Source of the DNA: Taenia hydatigena
Taxonomy: Eukaryota; Platyhelminthes; Cestoda; Cyclophyllidea; Taeniidae
DNA: 64,000 nucleotides
Direction of reading: 5' to 3'
Assembly (NCBI GenBank): GCA_036345935.2
Contig: JADWOT020000001.1
Coordinates: forward strand, 15,988,828-16,052,827
The notes beneath the pieces were generated by a model that did not search any database, was not told the origin of the DNA, and was given only the letters and a program-made list of their open reading frames with translations. The translations under genes and the position numbers were made by a program. Within the stretch, counting starts at the first letter, position 1, and each line of letters begins with the position of its first letter. Below, one piece after another: positions 48,096-61,180 of this stretch.

Positions 48096-51000
48096 GGTTG
48101 CGTCAGTTGGGCATATTTGCGCTACTTGGTAAGACCACGCTCTGCCCTTGTTCCATTTTTCAAAACCATTTCTTCTGTTCGTGCTTTCGTCTTCATGCTT
48201 GTGTGAGGTATGATGACTCCAGACAGCAATTTTGGAGTAAAAAGGGTGCTTAAGAATTATTTTAATCGTAATTGCTCCATTCTTACGAGTTTTATGTTTA
48301 TTGGCACTTTTCACGTCTGATTCCCTAATCACATGTGGCCTACAGCTTCAATTGTAACTTTGGGCTATCTTAGAATCCATCTCCTTGTTCTGAGCGCCTG
48401 CATGGTGTTCTAGTATTGTGAGGTCATTGGGACACCTGGACTGATGTGATGCTTGTTGTCACAGTCCTTCTCTACCTGTTCTTAGACTCTTTTCTTCTTT
48501 CCCTCCTTCTCGTACTTTACAGGAATGTCGCATTTATCTTGGATTGCTAACTGGGCGATTGACTTTTGACGGGTGTTAATCAGAGGCATCACTGGCTGTT
48601 CTCAAAAGATGCAACCACTATTTAGCTCCCGGCTACCGACTGCCAATCCTAGACTTCTGAAACAGGGACCACTTCAAATCCATGTGAATATGCTTTGTGT
48701 GTGCACGAGTGTGTGGTGTACTGTAGGGAGAATCGCTCACTGGGAAGTGCTAACCTTTTTGAGACGAAAGGGTTCCGAACTGAGGTCGACCCACTCAACG
48801 CAACACAAATGGACGGTAGACAAGGGTTTCTTTTCGTTAAAAAGGGCCCGAGCCTAGTAAAATCCATTGCCGTGTCCACTGGACAATGAAAGTGCCACAC
48901 AAGGTGGAAGCACAAAGCTAAACCACAAGAAAGAATGTACTTTTGGGTGGGTGGCAGAGGGAAGGACGATAAAAGGGAGAAGGAGGGGGAAGTAGTGAGT
49001 CATGTTATCGTCCACAATGTTCAGACGACAAAGTGGCCCGAAAAGTAAGAGTTAGCATCAATATTACACCATTTTGGAAATGAGTGATGAATTGTGATGG
49101 TATGTCTACAAAAGAAGGGTATTGAGAGTAGTTTTTGGCAATCAATGAGTTTCTCCCCTTGAAAGAATGCGCTGGTGGTGTCCGAATTTGGCCGATGGCG
49201 TCAACAGTAGTTGTCGATTTTTTCGGTTCGGCTGTGGGCTGGGTGATTCGATTGTTTATTTTCGCCTAACTATTTTATCAATGAACTTGGAATACTGACC
49301 CTGCATTCGTGTGCACGCGATGGACGAGTAGTGGCCTGGTTGTGCGAGCTTTCCATGTTACCTTCATGTAGGCTTTCAGGACTTCACACGGAAGTGTGTG
49401 GAGTGCATTTGTCCACTCTTACTTGCTTCATTCCAGTGATTAGACAAATATGGTTTCAAGAATGTGCAATCAGCTTTTGAAACAGTGGTTGTTGTTTGCC
49501 AATTCGCTTCACCGAGGTGATCTCGAACTGCGTTAGCACAGGTCTGATCAACTTGGGCAATAGGCTTTTAGTACATATGGGTTCTGCAATGGTGCAATGC
49601 CTTTAATCACGAGACCTACTTGGGAATCATTTTTCTTCAAATCTCAACATTGTCACTTTAGTTCTCTCAGTAAAGTGGTGAAAACTATCACCATGAGCGT
49701 ATTGGCCTCCTAAAGATAGCTGACTGAGACCGCTCTCTGAAACCTCTAACTTGGCTAAAAGCCGTGCACTTTAACCCCCTAGTCCATTCATCCCTCATGT
49801 ATGACATGTCCGTTTCATATTGACTGAACATTGGTACTGGCACAAGTGTGGGATTGTGTTGAAGAATGCGCTATTATTTGACTCATTAAGTTCGCGGTGG
49901 TACGAAAAGCTTCTGTGCCGATCAATGTCCTCTGCCATGCTGGTGGAGGGTGGCAGTTTAATTTGCTAACAGCTTAGAGATAGAATGCCATCAGAAGTAG
50001 AATTGAAGAATGTGGTGCTATCCGATTAATAAACTGTTGTGGTTGCAGGAACACTGAAATGGCACGGGATGATAAATGAAGCGCAGCACACTGCAGCTAC
50101 GTGGCGGTATCAGCTACATGTTAAAGCCGATGCCGGTGCGCATAGGACCAGATGGATGATAAGGCATCTGCATGTGAGTGTCCTACTTATTCCGAGGGAT
50201 GGTTGATTCGGCGTCAGTGTCACCGTAATGTCGCTCGGTTGAGAAGTGGAAGATGAAAAAGAGTCGTGTAGCACAATGTGATGCAGTGTAGTGTGGTGGT
50301 CATAGTTATGGGAACAGTGGGTGATAAGACGACTCTGAAGGTGGAGACGCAGCGTTTAGTAATTGGAGAGGGCAATTAGGTGTGTTGTGGTAGAAAGGTA
50401 TAGGCTGACGTATTCTGATGTGGATATACCGGCAAAGATCAATGAATGATGTGTGAAACGGAAAGACTTGATGACCCTAAAAATGGCCACATTTGATATC
50501 TGTTTAAAAGGAATTCGCCAATGAAGGGCAAAAGAAGAGTGAAATGGGAAGGATGTCGTTAAAAGAGCTGTGCAGTTCAAGTCACTTTCTTCATTGTTTT
50601 TCTCTTCTAGATAAAAATGCCGACAAAATGAGATTAGCAAGTGAAGCATTCGCTTTATAGAGTAGAGTATCATTTCTATTTAATCAGCTCCATACTGCTT
50701 GGTTTGACTGTTTGAGAACATTCAATAGAGGTTTTTAACAGTGGTATTATCAGTAATGTGCTCTAGTGTTTGGTTTTTACCCGTCCTCCAAAGCCGCCCC
50801 TTCCCAATTGAGCATTACTTTTTCAATTTTATAACCGAGTGTTCCAGTGGCTGCTCGTAGTGAAACCGCATCAAAAGGTCGTGCTGCCGCGGTCTCATTT
50901 CAAATTTCCGAACCACAGGTGTGGCATTTTGGTGGATGCGAGAAAATGGCATTCGGATCACTGCACGAAGGCACACTTAGACGGGAACTTCTATTCTCCT

Positions 51001-51332
51001 TCCTCAAATGAAGTCGAGACAAAATATTTCTCCGTTTAACTCCCTAGTGTCAGAAAGCTAAGTAAAAAGGGGAATGAGGATGCGGTGGTGATAAACAGAA
51101 CACCAGACCTGGAGGTGGTGGAGGAGTTTGCGAAACGTGTTATTATAGTCCTCCACTTTCTGTATCACTTGTCTCCCTCAATTCCTTTTTACTGCTGAGT
51201 CCTCAAGAAGTGGATATTTAGAATTGCCACTGGATTCCTCTTTGGCTGCCTTTCTTCCAGCACTAATGGTTGCATTTGACCGTTTATCACTAATGACAAT
51301 GTGGAGGCCTTGAGTTGAAAGATGCCTCCAAT
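48096..51332. other. No recognisable gene
   Basis: Only short frames. Around 50839-51160 two plus-strand frames are open together without family likeness. Confidence 0.45.
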
Positions 51333-51590
51333 CTTTCATTTGTTCTTTACCTCCGAAAGATTTTCTGGTATTGCGGTGAGGTTTCCCAATTGTGACTCTT
51401 GCTTGGATGCGTGAAAACCTGCTGCATTCGTACCCTTTATAAGTGGCACAACTTGACGAATCATTTTTAAAGAGACGGTTGAAAGTGTAGCTTCTAACGC
51501 CTCATTAGGATGCTGAATTATCACTAGCGTGGGATGTTTTACTAATCCTTCGTAATCAGCTGCCGATTCTTTAACAAACTCAACCGGTTA
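51333..51590 (-). CDS. Candidate exon of unknown protein
   Basis: A minus-strand stop-free stretch of about 85 codons with protein-like composition (VEFVKESAADYEGLVKH, LVIIQHPNEALEA, STVSLKMIRQVVPLIKG, LTAIPENLSE), mostly helical in character. It ends at TCGGAG followed by GTAAAG, a usable donor in phase 0; a frame-shifted open stretch continues downstream to about 51200. An acceptor-like TTTGTTAAAG lies at the upstream end. No partner exon with compatible phase or known family was identified. Confidence 0.3.
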
Positions 51591-52223
51591 TTTAGTCGGT
51601 GTCATCTGGATTCTCTCAAGGTTGTGTTATACTTAAAAAAGTTTTTCTTTTGATTTGGGAAAATTTTTGCTCATCGCTTGTGAATAAACGTGTGAAGCAA
51701 ATGACACACCACAGTGGAAATGCTTTAGAAATACTTAGATAAATAATCAAAAAATTTGGAATTATTGTCATTAGTAAAATGAGAAACCTATTCGTTTTCT
51801 GCATTTATCGCTCTTATTTACCATTATTTTGCATGAAAACAATTTTGGTTTACCAATTGTCGCCAAAGAAGAGGCTCCATATTGTAAAATTCAGAACACA
51901 TTTTTCTTAGAAAATTCCAACACCATGTCACTCGAACCGCATAACACCGAATTTTCAAGTTGACTGAACAGGCTCCTGTAATTCTCAAACTTAGGGCAAT
52001 CAACTGTGAAAAATTTTTCAAGACCATTTTATGCAGAACGCAAATAGCTACTTATAGGTTCTTCCAACATTGCGCAAGACTGCAGGGAAACATACCGTGC
52101 GAATCGGCATTGTCCACGGAAGCCATTAATAAACGTAGCCCAAACGCACTTCTGTTTCCCTTTTTCTTTTACACTTGTTATTTAATTGTTAAATGCAAGT
52201 GCCGGAAAAGGATGAAATTCAAC
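51591..52223. other. No recognisable gene
   Basis: Short frames on both strands without motif or splice support. Confidence 0.45.
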
Positions 52224-52683
52224 ATGAGGTGAAATCGGTGTTGCTCAACACCAGAACCTACAGCAGGAGGAAACGAATCGACAAGAAATCACGTGCACTC
52301 ATCACTCGTGTATTTTATTTGATTCAAAATGGCATGCGACGCTGAAGCGCCAGCACAGCGTTCCCTAAGCCAGTTCAAGTTACGCGGTGGCTGCAAGGTG
52401 ATGCACCACAGCACTACTGTGAATCACCAGCGTCTACTTCGATGTGGCTAGTAACGTTGTCACCATTTTAGCCTACGAAAACGCCTCCATGTACAGAACG
52501 ATGCCAAGCCAATATATTGTAACCCGCCACGCGTCAATCACAAAACACCATCCACTTCGTTCCGAATTAAATCACCCCATTAATAAAGGTGCAGGTCTTT
52601 TCAAGAACTCTTAAATAGCATTCATTTTAAGCTTTTCAACACTCCACAGCATGATGCCATAGACCGGCACATAGTAGGTATGC

Positions 52684-53430
52684 CTAAGCGCGTCGAGTTC
52701 TTCTCCTACTCCACATGACTTTGAGACAGGCCCAGTGTACTATCTCTACAAAATTAATCATCAAATTGTTCTGCCGCCTGTTATACCAAATGCGCCAGTT
52801 TTGAGGTAGCCTGAAGAAAGGGGGAAACTGGAAACCGCCTAAGAGCTCAAATGTTCTCTTCATGCAGTCCAAATTCGGATAGGGATCCGACATTTTCCAC
52901 ATCACGTTAGTCAACACAAATGTCTGCTTTTGCGTGAGGATATCACCTAGTGCGTTTAGGTGTTCACACTCCCGACGTTCGAAATCCAGATAATCAAGAT
53001 AGAAAATGACACGGTCATAATCGCTCAGTTGCATCCTTTGCCCCACTGCTTCAACTCCTTCCCACCACTCACACGTGTCCAGTAGAGCAACATCTCCTGT
53101 CCTCAAAAATCGGCCTCAATGGTCCGAAAAGTATGGGATGTCTGATGATGCATCCAAGCAGAGACGAATGGGGGGAGCAGAATGTAACAATGACAAATCA
53201 CATTTGTATCGTGTGATTTTGAATGGCGGCAGTCTTGTGCAACGACACGGCGTGGTGATCACACAGCTTATGGGACCTCGTACATAAGCAGGGAGCACTT
53301 GCGACGGAAGCCGACGAAAGAACCTTTCTTCTTCTTTGTAACGCGTTGCTGCATTACTAACGCCATTGCGAAAAATATGATTTCCTTCATCAAAAAGCAT
53401 CCGACAGATGAACCCATCCACCCATTTCAT
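52684..53430 (-). pseudogene. Unrecognised B-family protein, copy 2 (one stop)
   Basis: A single minus-strand frame of 249 codons, open except for one TGA at 53116-53118, where copy 1 has a tryptophan codon. It starts at an ATG (MKWVDGF) and ends in a basic tail (SRRRTRRA). The better of the two copies, it keeps about 70 residues after MWKMSDPYP (ELLGGFQFPPFF, NWRIWYNRRQN, FVEIVHWACLKVMW) that copy 1 has lost to a frameshift. It has no signal peptide or membrane segment, and is rich in Trp, Cys and Arg. The two copies broke at different places, so the ancestral protein was intact when the block duplicated. Function is unknown. Confidence 0.6.
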
Positions 53431-54289
53431 GCAATTCAGGCTACATTATCAGTCTCATGAATCCAAGAAGCTAGGTGCGTTTGTGCATTGGCTGTTCCCT
53501 CCTAAAAACAGTGCTTTTACTGATAACTTCTAGTGGCATTCGCAGAGAAAATGAACATCAAAAGGACATGGTAGAGTCTTGCAACGGACTCATTTAATGA
53601 GGCCTACCTGAAACATTTTTACGTAAAATCTGAAAACACCTGCTTGAATGAAGCCTAGTTGAGGTGACGAGGGAACACTAGTTAGGTATGATCACTTCTT
53701 TTATCCAGCCAATTGGCAAAGCCCATCGACCAACTGAGATCTTCTAGTGCTACTTCAAGGTGTCTGGAAGGACATGGAGAAATCCTGACAACACCGCATC
53801 AGAAAATAATTTTAACAGTCTTATTATTTTGCATAATTTTGTCTTGTTTACATGAAATCACAAATGATGAATCTGTTGGAATTTCGAATGCCGTAATTGG
53901 AGCACGATTAAATTGGAATAGAGAAGCACCCTGTGACGTGTGTGAAGAAGGTGTTATTAATGCAGTATAGAATGTGGAGGGTGGCTGCAATCACGAACAG
54001 ATGTTAACTTCTTAGGATGGTGGGTAAACTGATGCAGATTGTAAAGTGTGCGCCCTTACATTGCCTTGGAAAACAAGTGAATCTAAACTAGGCTTTTTGT
54101 CAGCAAACCAGTTTGAACTAATCTGACAGGGATGCAACAATAGCTAATCGACGCGTCTCTTCTAATTCGTCGTCTCCTAGAACTTGCTTCACTACATTTG
54201 TCATCATTTGCTCTGACCCGTCGACCACAGAATGAAGTTGGATAAAATTTACAACGAGGCGTGGGGGGGGGAGAAGAGCAAACTAAGTT

Positions 54290-54480
54290 ACTTCATTATC
54301 AGCCACAAATTTGAGCAAACAAAAACATTCTGAGTCATTTGTTTGCAGCACTTTTGATTTCATTTTACTCCGCATTGGATAACGCGATTTCGTAAAATTT
54401 TCTTTATGGAAAAGTGCGTAGCAGGTGCGCCGTTTTCCTCTTCCTCCTCGATCTCCAGAATATCAGACTGGTTTGACAAG
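54290..54480 (-). pseudogene. Conserved peptide fragment in block B', minus
   Basis: The counterpart of 14860-15140 in the same frame (RRTCYALF, NFTKSRYPMRSKMK, FVADNEV). It ends at TAG shortly after. Confidence 0.3.
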
Positions 54481-54711
54481 TACAGGATGCGTCCTACTTC
54501 TAGATCCCAGTCATGCCATTTCGCGCATTCGATAGTTTGACAAGAGTGCGATTTTTGCACTTTACCTGCTCGTTGTTCCGCAGATTTATGTGAATGTCTT
54601 TGCAGTGTGGAGGTCTTGCATGGTCAAATAGGGAGAGCCAGCTTAAGAAGTTACGTTTCTGATTGCTATCAACCATATAGCTCACTATACCGGAAAATCC
54701 CGTCCCTTTAG

Positions 54712-55026
54712 ATGGCAAAAGCTGAAGTGACCAGTCTAATGATTTGTGCATGCATAGATTTAGTTTCCGTCACTTTCGTAAGCAGTCTACTATATCGAGA
54801 TTGCCTCGATAGAGCGATGGTAGAGGACCTACGATATCATTGTGGATTCTTTCCACTGGGACCCATTCAACGTAGGTTGGAGCGATGTGATCACTGTGAT
54901 ATAAGGCCCTCTAAAAGCGCCTTAGGTGCCGCAAGTTTAGCATCACCCACTTGGTCCAGTTGCCTGTGTAGCGCTTGCTTGCTTGCACCAACGCCTACGA
55001 TGCCGTTGGACACGGAGGAGGCCTGA
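54712..55026 (+). pseudogene. Conserved peptide fragment in block B', plus
   Basis: The counterpart of 15307-15525 and longer, running through MVEDLRYHC and on into RCDHCDIRPSK before its stop at 55026. The two cysteine pairs might form a metal site, but no family was recognised. Confidence 0.3.
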
Positions 55027-55859
55027 CGCCTTCATATTATTTTAAAACTTCATCTCTCAGAGAATGTTTCACCCATTATTGGCAAATCTATCTCACTTTC
55101 TAGACGAGCTTTTGCCTTTGACTGTGGGTTAGCAATAAGAAGGTGAACGGAAGCCATCGTGCAATAGAACCGTGAGGGGGTTGGTACTCCGCATCCTCTT
55201 CCGGCAATATTTAATACATTTGCACTACAACATCGCCTCCTTCTGTCGAGACTGGTCTACTAGACGGCGGAGTGTCTGCATCACTATGTGGGTGCTCTCT
55301 CCTGGCAAATAATAGTTGACATCATCGTTGAGTAGTCTAATCTTCCCACTCATCCATTATGGCGACTGATAGAATTGGCTTGCCAAATAATGATCACGAA
55401 TTAAACAATCTGTCCCACACTTCTACACAACAAGAACGTCCTTTTATTTAATAGAGGCAAATTTTGCCATCCGGCAAGGAGACTGGCTGACTATCTATTC
55501 AACCGTCTTTGTAATACACATTGATGCAACGTTTGTGGACTTTCTTTTAGCCACCTTCACCTTTCTGCATTGGTGGATTAGGCGTAAGTCCTTCCCCGAG
55601 AAGTATTCGCCGCAAATTGTGGTGAAATGGCGTCAACAGTGCAACTCACCACCGTCCTCCTTATTCGTCGGCATCTAGTGTGACGAAGCACTCGTAAAGG
55701 CAAAATTTTGCGCTAAAAGCAAGAACAATTACTTTTGGGAGCAGTTAAATGAACTACCTTGAGTGTTGTTGGTTATCCCGTTCTGCCAGAAGCTAAAAAT
55801 CACTTGCGTTGAAAGCATAGCAGCGCGCAATGATTAGGGTGACTCTGCCACAATTACTC

Positions 55860-56030
55860 CTCTTTTGCAAGGGGATAGACGACAACTCTCTTCGTAACGG
55901 AGTTCTCTTTGTTTGCTGTCCGCTACTCTCCTAGAGAGCTTTTAGGAAGAGAGACAGAATTACACGACCTCCATCTCTCCCTCATTCTTTCTGCTGACGC
56001 CTTTTATTTCTCCATGGCGGACCCATGATC
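55860..56030 (+). pseudogene. Conserved peptide fragment in block B', plus
   Basis: The counterpart of 16474-16698 (SLFAVRYSPRELL, TELHDLHLSLI). An in-frame TAG lies just upstream. Confidence 0.3.
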
Positions 56031-57262
56031 GAATGAAACGACTCTATGTCGTAAAGCCGTTCCGTATAAACCACCGAGACTGCACATTGACTTAATAGAG
56101 TTAAGGGAATGTCGACACAAATCAGACCCCATTAATCAGACTCCATCGGTATCATCTTAACAAACCATTTAACACATTGCCGTAGCAAACAAATGTTTTG
56201 ACAACAGCATTAATCTGTTGCTCATTTACTTTGGCGATCGCGTGAATGTGTGGAGAATATGACAATGCAATGAAATGGTCGTCCTTCGCGCTCCTAAATC
56301 CCACCCAAACAACCACTGTTTGTACTATCACCTTTAACCTGAATCTGTTCACATTATGGTGGAATAGAGACACCGAATGTGGCAAAACATTACTTGAAAT
56401 TGTGCAATAAACGAAAGCAGAGGCAGGTAGGGGCTGAAGAAAGGTCATCGGTTCTTAAATACTAAAATTCCTAGTGGCCCGCTTTGGTCCTAAGCAGACG
56501 CTTTGGATTTAGCGGGAACATAAGAAGCCACAGATAATATGGAGGAGAGAATTAGTAGGGAGTAGCTTTGAGCGTTTCAATCTTGCCGCCAACGCTCCGA
56601 TGAAGCAAGGAAGATAACCGTGTTGATGTCAATGATGCCTGCGAATTGTAAGCAGGACTCTTCATTACTGCTACATGGTGTTTGCGTCTGCGAGTGGCTC
56701 ATATCCTATTCATTCCTTAAAGGAGAGGGGGTTGTGGATACTCCGAGTGCTTAAGCACCTCGATCTCCTCGATCCAGTTTATGCCGTCGCTTCCCTCCCT
56801 TTGGTAGATACCTTCCCAGAGCGGTATTGCTGGTATCTACCCTGTAACAATAAAAATGGCCAATGAGCCATTAATGATGGAAGTGACTGGGAAGCGCAAA
56901 TGGGCTGTTTCTTGTTCACACCTCCTCGCTCGTCAACAATGGCCGATTAGGAATTAAGGTGGCTCGAAACGCATAATGCCATCCCGATATGCCCTACACG
57001 ATGTGAAGAGACTGCGTCAGGTTGTACAGTTCATGTCCGCGTAGGGTCCCGCAATGCATCTTTTGTTTGGTTTTATCAATATCCCAACGAGTGCCTCACA
57101 CAGTATGCAAATATGGATTCCAAAATAGATTGAAGAGAGTGCTCTGAACAACAGCTTACACGCCTCCCAGATTGCTTAATGGTGGAGTAGTGGCAAGTAA
57201 GGAGAGGGTCAGGCAACGTTTGTGTTGACTAGAATGTGGACTTGTTATATGGCTGGTCATCT

Positions 57263-60149
57263 AGCTCAATGTCAGGCAGGTCAGAAGTCAAAGTAGTTAT
57301 TATGCATTCCATGATTAGCTGCCTATTTCTCCGACTGGATAACTGGATAGTCTAGCTTGCTTGTTATTTAGCTTACCAGCCAGCCAGTGGTCCATGCGTT
57401 AGCAATTTCGCAGGCTAGAAAACCCCACTGTAGGGATATCACCTGCTTTTCCATCGCAACACAAAGTGCATAATCCTCTTGTCATTACCTTTCTCACTTA
57501 GAGGATCGGTAACCAACCAACGACCAAACAGCAAGCGCAGCTTATTCGAGGTGCCAACCGGCATTTGTGTCATCAAAACTACGTGACATCTAGAAATCAC
57601 TCACTCACACAAGCTTCTGTAAAGTCGCATTTTGATTTTTTTAGTCGTCAATGCTGCCATCTTCAGTATAAGGTTATCATTTTTTCAGTTAATCACTACT
57701 TCCTGTGTTTGCGATCGGTTGCTTTACCATCCTGGAGCCTCTCATTATCTAGTAGTGAAGCATTTCGAAAACAGACAAAACAAACAAAATTGATGATGAG
57801 TATGTTGGCAAAAGTGCATTAATAGGTAGCGTTGAAAGTGCGGCATAATTTGCACCGATCCAATCGTAGCGCATCATGCACAGTTTTCTTGGAAGTTGCA
57901 GGCCATAACTTTGCAAAGCAATGTAGTAGATTAAGCGTGTCAATTCAAGTCATGTTTGAGTGTTATATTATAAGTATCAAAGGATCTATGGTCATTCCCA
58001 AGGCTAATAAAAAGCGCAATATTTGTTTCCATTCAAGGCATTGATATATTACCAGGATTCGGCATATTTTCCACAACCACCCCAGTGTATAAATCCGCAG
58101 GAGCCTACTCAGCTTACAAGCCTTAAATCAGCTAACGACTTCTTCGGTCAGCCAATTGAACCGTCTTACCACTTTAATAAAATGGTCCTAGCACCCCTGG
58201 TGGATACTTGAAATCAAGTCCGCTCCCTGCCCATTTTACGCAGTTTGTTGGCATAAATTATAGCCAAAGATGTTCTCCTAGTAAGGGTAATCAATCGCCA
58301 GGCATCTATCCATGTAAAAGGACTTGGCGATGTGCCACTACTTGGAATTATGTATGCTGAGTGAAATATGCTAGTGCTTACAATACGCATTTGGTGAGTA
58401 GTTCATGCAAGTTTTAACCTTGGTCGTGAATATTCAGTTTTATGCTACCATTTTCACAAAGAGTAGTAATTGTGAGTTATCAGACGCCTAATATGCAATG
58501 CGGTATAGCAGAGTTTATCAGACTATGCACCGACTAGAATGCGTTGACATGATGAAGAACCTAGGAAACATTAGATGGATCGCTGAGCCCTGGCAATTAC
58601 ATCTTCAAACAAAACTACCACTTAGCTAGCACCTATCTTGTACAGAAACTGCTCTTCTCATTCATACACACTGATGAGAATATTCGGTAGTCATTAATTT
58701 GTAAATTCACCCTAATCACATTGTTTTACCGAAGTAGCTACAATAACCATGTAGAATCGTTCCATCAGCTTCAAAACCAATGCTTGTTTTTCTTCTCACT
58801 TACAATTGTTTATTTATTTTTTTCAAGTTTCCTTAACGTATCATGATGGGCATGGGATGTACTACGAAATCAAATTTCCGCAATTAGGCTATTTATTATG
58901 ATCAGCTTGAGAAGGTTGAATATATTTTGTTTGACTTTACAAATTGCTGCCACTCTTGGGGTTTGCTTACCTCTAGGGCCATATTAGTTTGCATTAATTT
59001 GTGAGTAAAGTGCCATCAAAAATTATGCAGCAAGTGTGCTAGCGCATCACTTTTTCTCGGTGAGAATACGATAATAGAGTGGAGTGCGAAAAGTTCGAAA
59101 ATTGTAGCTGACATGGAAGCTGCAGGTAGCTGTGGAGAAGTCGTAAAGTACTTTCTTTTTACCTGCTTTACAGGAATGTTGCATCCAACCAATCGCCTCA
59201 AACGTCAACGATGTTGTCAGTGAGTGCTCAAGTCACTTTTTCCTTACCTCTGTTGTGCTTTAACTTACTCTAACTTACTTATTGCTCTTTTTGTTAATAT
59301 CAAGCAGAAAGTGTTATTTTGGGGAAACCAGGCTAACCATCACTCATCAAGGGAAGAATTATGGGAATTACGTGCCAGCTTCAGCAAGCAGGGTTTTCAC
59401 CATCTCACGATATTATTCTCAGAGATGATAGTAGATTGGTATAAGACGAAATACTAGTAAGCAAGAAGAGCAAAGGCTAAGCTGATTACAAATGAACAGA
59501 CCGAGAGACTGCAGACGCGTCAGAATGCATTCCACGGAACTAACATCGCAAAGGTGTGGTAGTGGTTATTACACAAGTAACACGCGCAGTGCTTAATTGC
59601 ACCAGCGTAGTGCTTAAGCCAAGGAGGCTCTGGATGGCGGATTTAGAAGGGAGCAATTATCTTTCAGTTATGCTACATTCTTCAAATATTAACCTCAAAG
59701 CATAGTTTTGCCCAGCGGATTTCCCTAACCACATCCATACACTAGGCAGTCTGCCACTCAAACGAGTTTACTGGTATACGCGGCATGCAAAAACCATTCT
59801 GCAACGGATCAAATGAACTCGCTTAGTCATAAAAAATGACCAGCGTAAAGAAACTACTGAGACACATACTTAATTTCAAGTTCAGCATCGAGGTTAGAGT
59901 AAATGCGTGCCTTTATTTAAGAAAAGTGTGCTCAAGGTCTGGAAGTAAAGATGGGAAGAAAATGACTCAGGGAGTGGTGCTAGCAGGATGAGCAACAACG
60001 GTAAGGGCATAGCTCGTTGCAAAACTAACTACACAGTGGAGCAGCCCAGTCGAACAGAAGGGCGTACGGTGTTGGGTATAGGCAGCAGAGTTGAGGAAAC
60101 ACGAAGCTTGGAGTAGTGATTAAAACATAGGTGATCACTGTACCTTTAC
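57263..60149. other. No recognisable gene
   Basis: AT-rich sequence with short frames only. No exon with matched splice sites was seen. Confidence 0.45.
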
Positions 60150-60350
60150 AGTCCAAAAACTATCATCATCTCAAAGACCGACTCTGAACTGTGGTAAGTC
60201 GCCTCGTTCCATCTATGCATCAGGGCTCTGCAGCAAACTCACGAATGAAATCTTTCGACGCCACCAACACTTGTAGGTTTCGAATACGAAGAGTCACCTA
60301 AGAACCTTTGACTTTAGCATGATGCTTTCGTGGCTGACCACCAAAAGCAG
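60150..60350 (+). repeat. Local repeat E, copy 1
   Basis: It recurs in direct orientation about 830 bp downstream at 60983-61180. Shared anchors are CATCATCTCAAA, CC.CATCTAT.CATCA, TTCGACGC..CCAAC and TTCGTG.CTGACC. It is strongly diverged with small indels. Confidence 0.5.
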
Positions 60351-60982
60351 TGTCAAATTGTGGACTATGCTTGGTTATAACAGAGACTTATACCACACAT
60401 AATGGTCTAGAAGTCCTGTGACATCAAGGAAATGAGGGAAGTCGGTGACTATGCGTCGACTGCGGGAAATGGAATCGAGCATTCTCATCACCCTGTTTAC
60501 CCCTTAGGCATATCGTTTTGATCTATTCCTTTAAATTAAGCGTACAGGTATTGGCACATGTATGTCGACTGTCCATTTGATCGCATAAGATACACTGAAT
60601 CAGCCTTTGTTTTCGTAGTCATAATCACCGACTTCCTTCTTGTTGGCTTCTCTATGGATTTGAGTCTTGTGTTCACTCCTACTTATCTCATGGAAAACTG
60701 AGGTGTTTCAAAACCATGCATACATTTGTAATACCTGCTTTGTCAAAGACAAATCCCAAGGCAGGATATTTATCAAAATTCTTTGATTCAGACCAGGGTT
60801 CATGCCCTACCCACATATGCCTTAATTTGTTTACGTTAACCATTACTTATAAAAGTGCCTTTGTCAAATAAATCGCATAATTATAGGGTTTAAAAAGGAA
60901 GGGACAACTCATAAACATGCGCATGGCTAAAAATTTATAGCAGACCACCTTTTTTGACCAAAATATGAAGTTGGGGTCTTAG

Positions 60983-61180
60983 CATCATCTCAAATACTGA
61001 CTCGAAATCGCAGTGTGCTGCCTCATTTCATCTATACATCAAAAATGAAGAGCAGATGTTCTACTGAACTCCTTCGACGCTGCCAACGCTTGTTAGTGTT
61101 GATGACGATGAGCCACCCAAGGACCGCTGACATTCAGCCCGAGGCCTTCGTGACTGACCGCACAATCATCTACATCGCAC
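60983..61180 (+). repeat. Local repeat E, copy 2
   Basis: The partner of 60150-60350. It includes part of a plus-strand frame (61015-61260) with weakly shared residues (RR.QRL, SH.RT), not enough for a protein call. Confidence 0.5.

Larger units (their letters stand above)
52224..57262 (+). repeat. Long duplicated block B, copy 2
   Basis: Same orientation and order as 12603-17716. Relative to that copy it lacks about 310 bp (junction near 54130) and carries an extra stretch of about 205 bp at 56417-56625. It has an insertion of about 40 bp near 52290 and keeps about 42 bp near 52840 that copy 1 has lost. A G9 run lies at 54263-54273. Confidence 0.85.

Noticed and set aside
16474..56030. Block B as a retroelement integrase region
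   Set aside because: Cysteine/histidine pairs at 15.5 and 54.9 kb suggested a zinc finger, but the spacing, the order and the missing catalytic core do not fit an integrase.
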